From: CAZYBG01 sp964645155
GTDB lineage: Bacteria > Pseudomonadota > Alphaproteobacteria > Rhodobacterales > Rhodobacteraceae
Reading direction: 5' to 3'
Assembly (NCBI GenBank): GCA_964645155.1
Contig: CAZYBG010000020.1
Span: 1 to 44,650 of the forward strand
Length of the DNA: 44,650 nt
The first letter of the stretch is position 1; the number at the start of each line of letters is the position of its first letter. Below, one piece after another: positions 44,100 to 44,650 of the stretch. The notes beneath the pieces are model-generated. The model saw only the letters and a program-made list of their open reading frames with translations, did not search any database and had not been told where the DNA came from. The position numbers and the translations under genes are program-made.

Positions 44100-44438
44100 G
44101 TGAAACTCATCATAGCAGCGATCAAGCCGTTCAAGCTCGAGGAGGTGCGCGAGGCGCTCACCGCCATCGGCGTACGAGGCATGATGGTTACCGAGATCAA
44201 GGGTTTCGGCGCGCAGTCGGGCCACACCGAAATCTATCGCGGCGCCGAATACGCCGTGAACTTCGTCCCGAAGGTGAAGCTCGAGATCGTGGTCAGCGCG
44301 GCAATGGCCGACCAGGTCGTCGATACCATCCAGAAGACCGCGAAGACCGACAAGATCGGCGACGGAAAGATTTTCGTTCTCGACGTGCTGCAGGCCGTCC
44401 GGGTGCGGACCGGCGAGACCAACGACGACGCGATTTGA
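44100..44438 (+). CDS. glnK: Nitrogen regulatory protein P-II (GlnK)
   Basis: PII proteins are trimeric sensors of 2-oxoglutarate, ATP/ADP and glutamine; GlnK plugs AmtB when nitrogen is ample. The product starts MKLIIAAIKPFKLEEVREAL and carries the T-loop with the uridylylation Tyr51 in GHTEIYRGAEYAVNF, KVKLEIVV, and the C-terminal signature KTDKIGDGKIFVLDVLQAVR followed by RTGETNDDAI. GTG 44100 is chosen: it gives the canonical 112 residues and Tyr51 numbering, and GGAAGGGG (44086-44093) lies six bases upstream. ATG 44094 would add two residues with no spacing. The amtB gene follows after 15 bases, which favours GlnK over GlnB. Confidence 0.95.
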   Translation: MKLIIAAIKPFKLEEVREALTAIGVRGMMVTEIKGFGAQSGHTEIYRGAEYAVNFVPKVKLEIVVSAAMADQVVDTIQKTAKTDKIGDGKIFVLDVLQAVRVRTGETNDDAI

Positions 44439-44453
44439 GAGGGGACCCCTGAC

Positions 44454-44650
44454 ATGAAACTCACGAAGTACGTGGCCCTCGCGGGGGCCCTGGTACTGCT
44501 GCCGGCGCTAGGCCTGGCGCAGGAGGCCACGGAGGCGGCCGAGGAGGCGCCCGCGGTCGTTGACAACGCCTTCATCTTCAACACGCTGCTGTTCCTGATC
44601 GGCGGGTTCCTGGTGTTCTGGATGGCGGCCGGGTTCGCCATGCTGGAAGC
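44454..44650 (+). CDS. amtB: Ammonium transporter AmtB (3' end cut by window edge)
   Basis: AmtB conducts ammonium into the cell and is blocked by GlnK. Only the first 65 codons are in the window: a cleavable signal peptide (MKLTKYVALAGALVLLPALG, cleavage near LAQ), an acidic spacer (EATEAAEEAPAVVDN), and the start of the first channel helix (FNTLLFLIGGFLVFWMAAGF then AMLEA, a conserved Amt motif). GAGAGGGG upstream supplies the Shine-Dalgarno. It is the second gene of a glnK-amtB operon; the rest continues to the right. Confidence 0.93.
   Translation, partial: MKLTKYVALAGALVLLPALGLAQEATEAAEEAPAVVDNAFIFNTLLFLIGGFLVFWMAAGFAMLE

Overview
The window is a GC-rich (roughly 70% by eye), densely coded chromosomal segment with no insertion sequence, phage, CRISPR or RNA gene that I can see. 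Gene families and order point to an alphaproteobacterium, most likely of the Rhodobacteraceae. The evidence is the order rho-hemJ / maf-aroE-coaE-dnaQ / secB-fxsA / Tim44-like-mltA-smr, a GlnK-AmtB pair whose AmtB has a signal peptide, and a PAN-domain alpha-2-macroglobulin coupled to PBP1C. The species is inferred, not shown.

Layout. (1) 1-8316 is a housekeeping block around a probable replication origin. rho (cut by the left edge) and hemJ run leftward. A 456-base gap (1596-2051) holds an AT-rich purine tract, a perfect tandem pair of DnaA-box-like 9-mers, two further box-like sites and several inverted repeats. maf, aroE, coaE and dnaQ then run rightward with overlapping ends. secB and fxsA point back, and a Tim44-like gene, mltA and an Smr gene follow. 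(2) 8327-15840 is a complete D-xylose module: a ROK-family regulator divergent from xylF-xylH-xylG-xylB-xylA, covering uptake, isomerisation and phosphorylation to xylulose 5-phosphate. A perfect 36-bp palindrome lies between xylF and xylH. (3) 15869-17852 holds a YihY/BrkB-type membrane protein divergent from a YghZ-type aldo/keto reductase. (4) 17896-23468 is tamA-tamB, the outer-membrane translocation module, with tamB starting on TTG inside the tamA stop. (5) 23462-28175, minus strand, has an EamA transporter, an HU protein and an ade-amn purine pair. (6) 28420-29424 is a TerC-family membrane protein with a structured leader. (7) 29474-36948 is a PBP1C / alpha-2-macroglobulin operon. (8) 37140-39437 is a hybrid histidine kinase. 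(9) 39452-43826 is recQ behind a class A penicillin-binding protein. (10) 44100-44650 is glnK and the start of amtB, for nitrogen sensing and ammonium uptake.

Most genes are ordinary members of known families. The points that deserve a second look are the origin-like gap, the xylF/xylH palindrome, the two-cysteine insertion in the glycosyltransferase domain of the class A PBP, the degenerate first receiver of the hybrid kinase, the TerC leader, and start codons decided by ribosome-binding-site spacing (xylH, glnK, tamB). I found no clearly undescribed multi-gene system.
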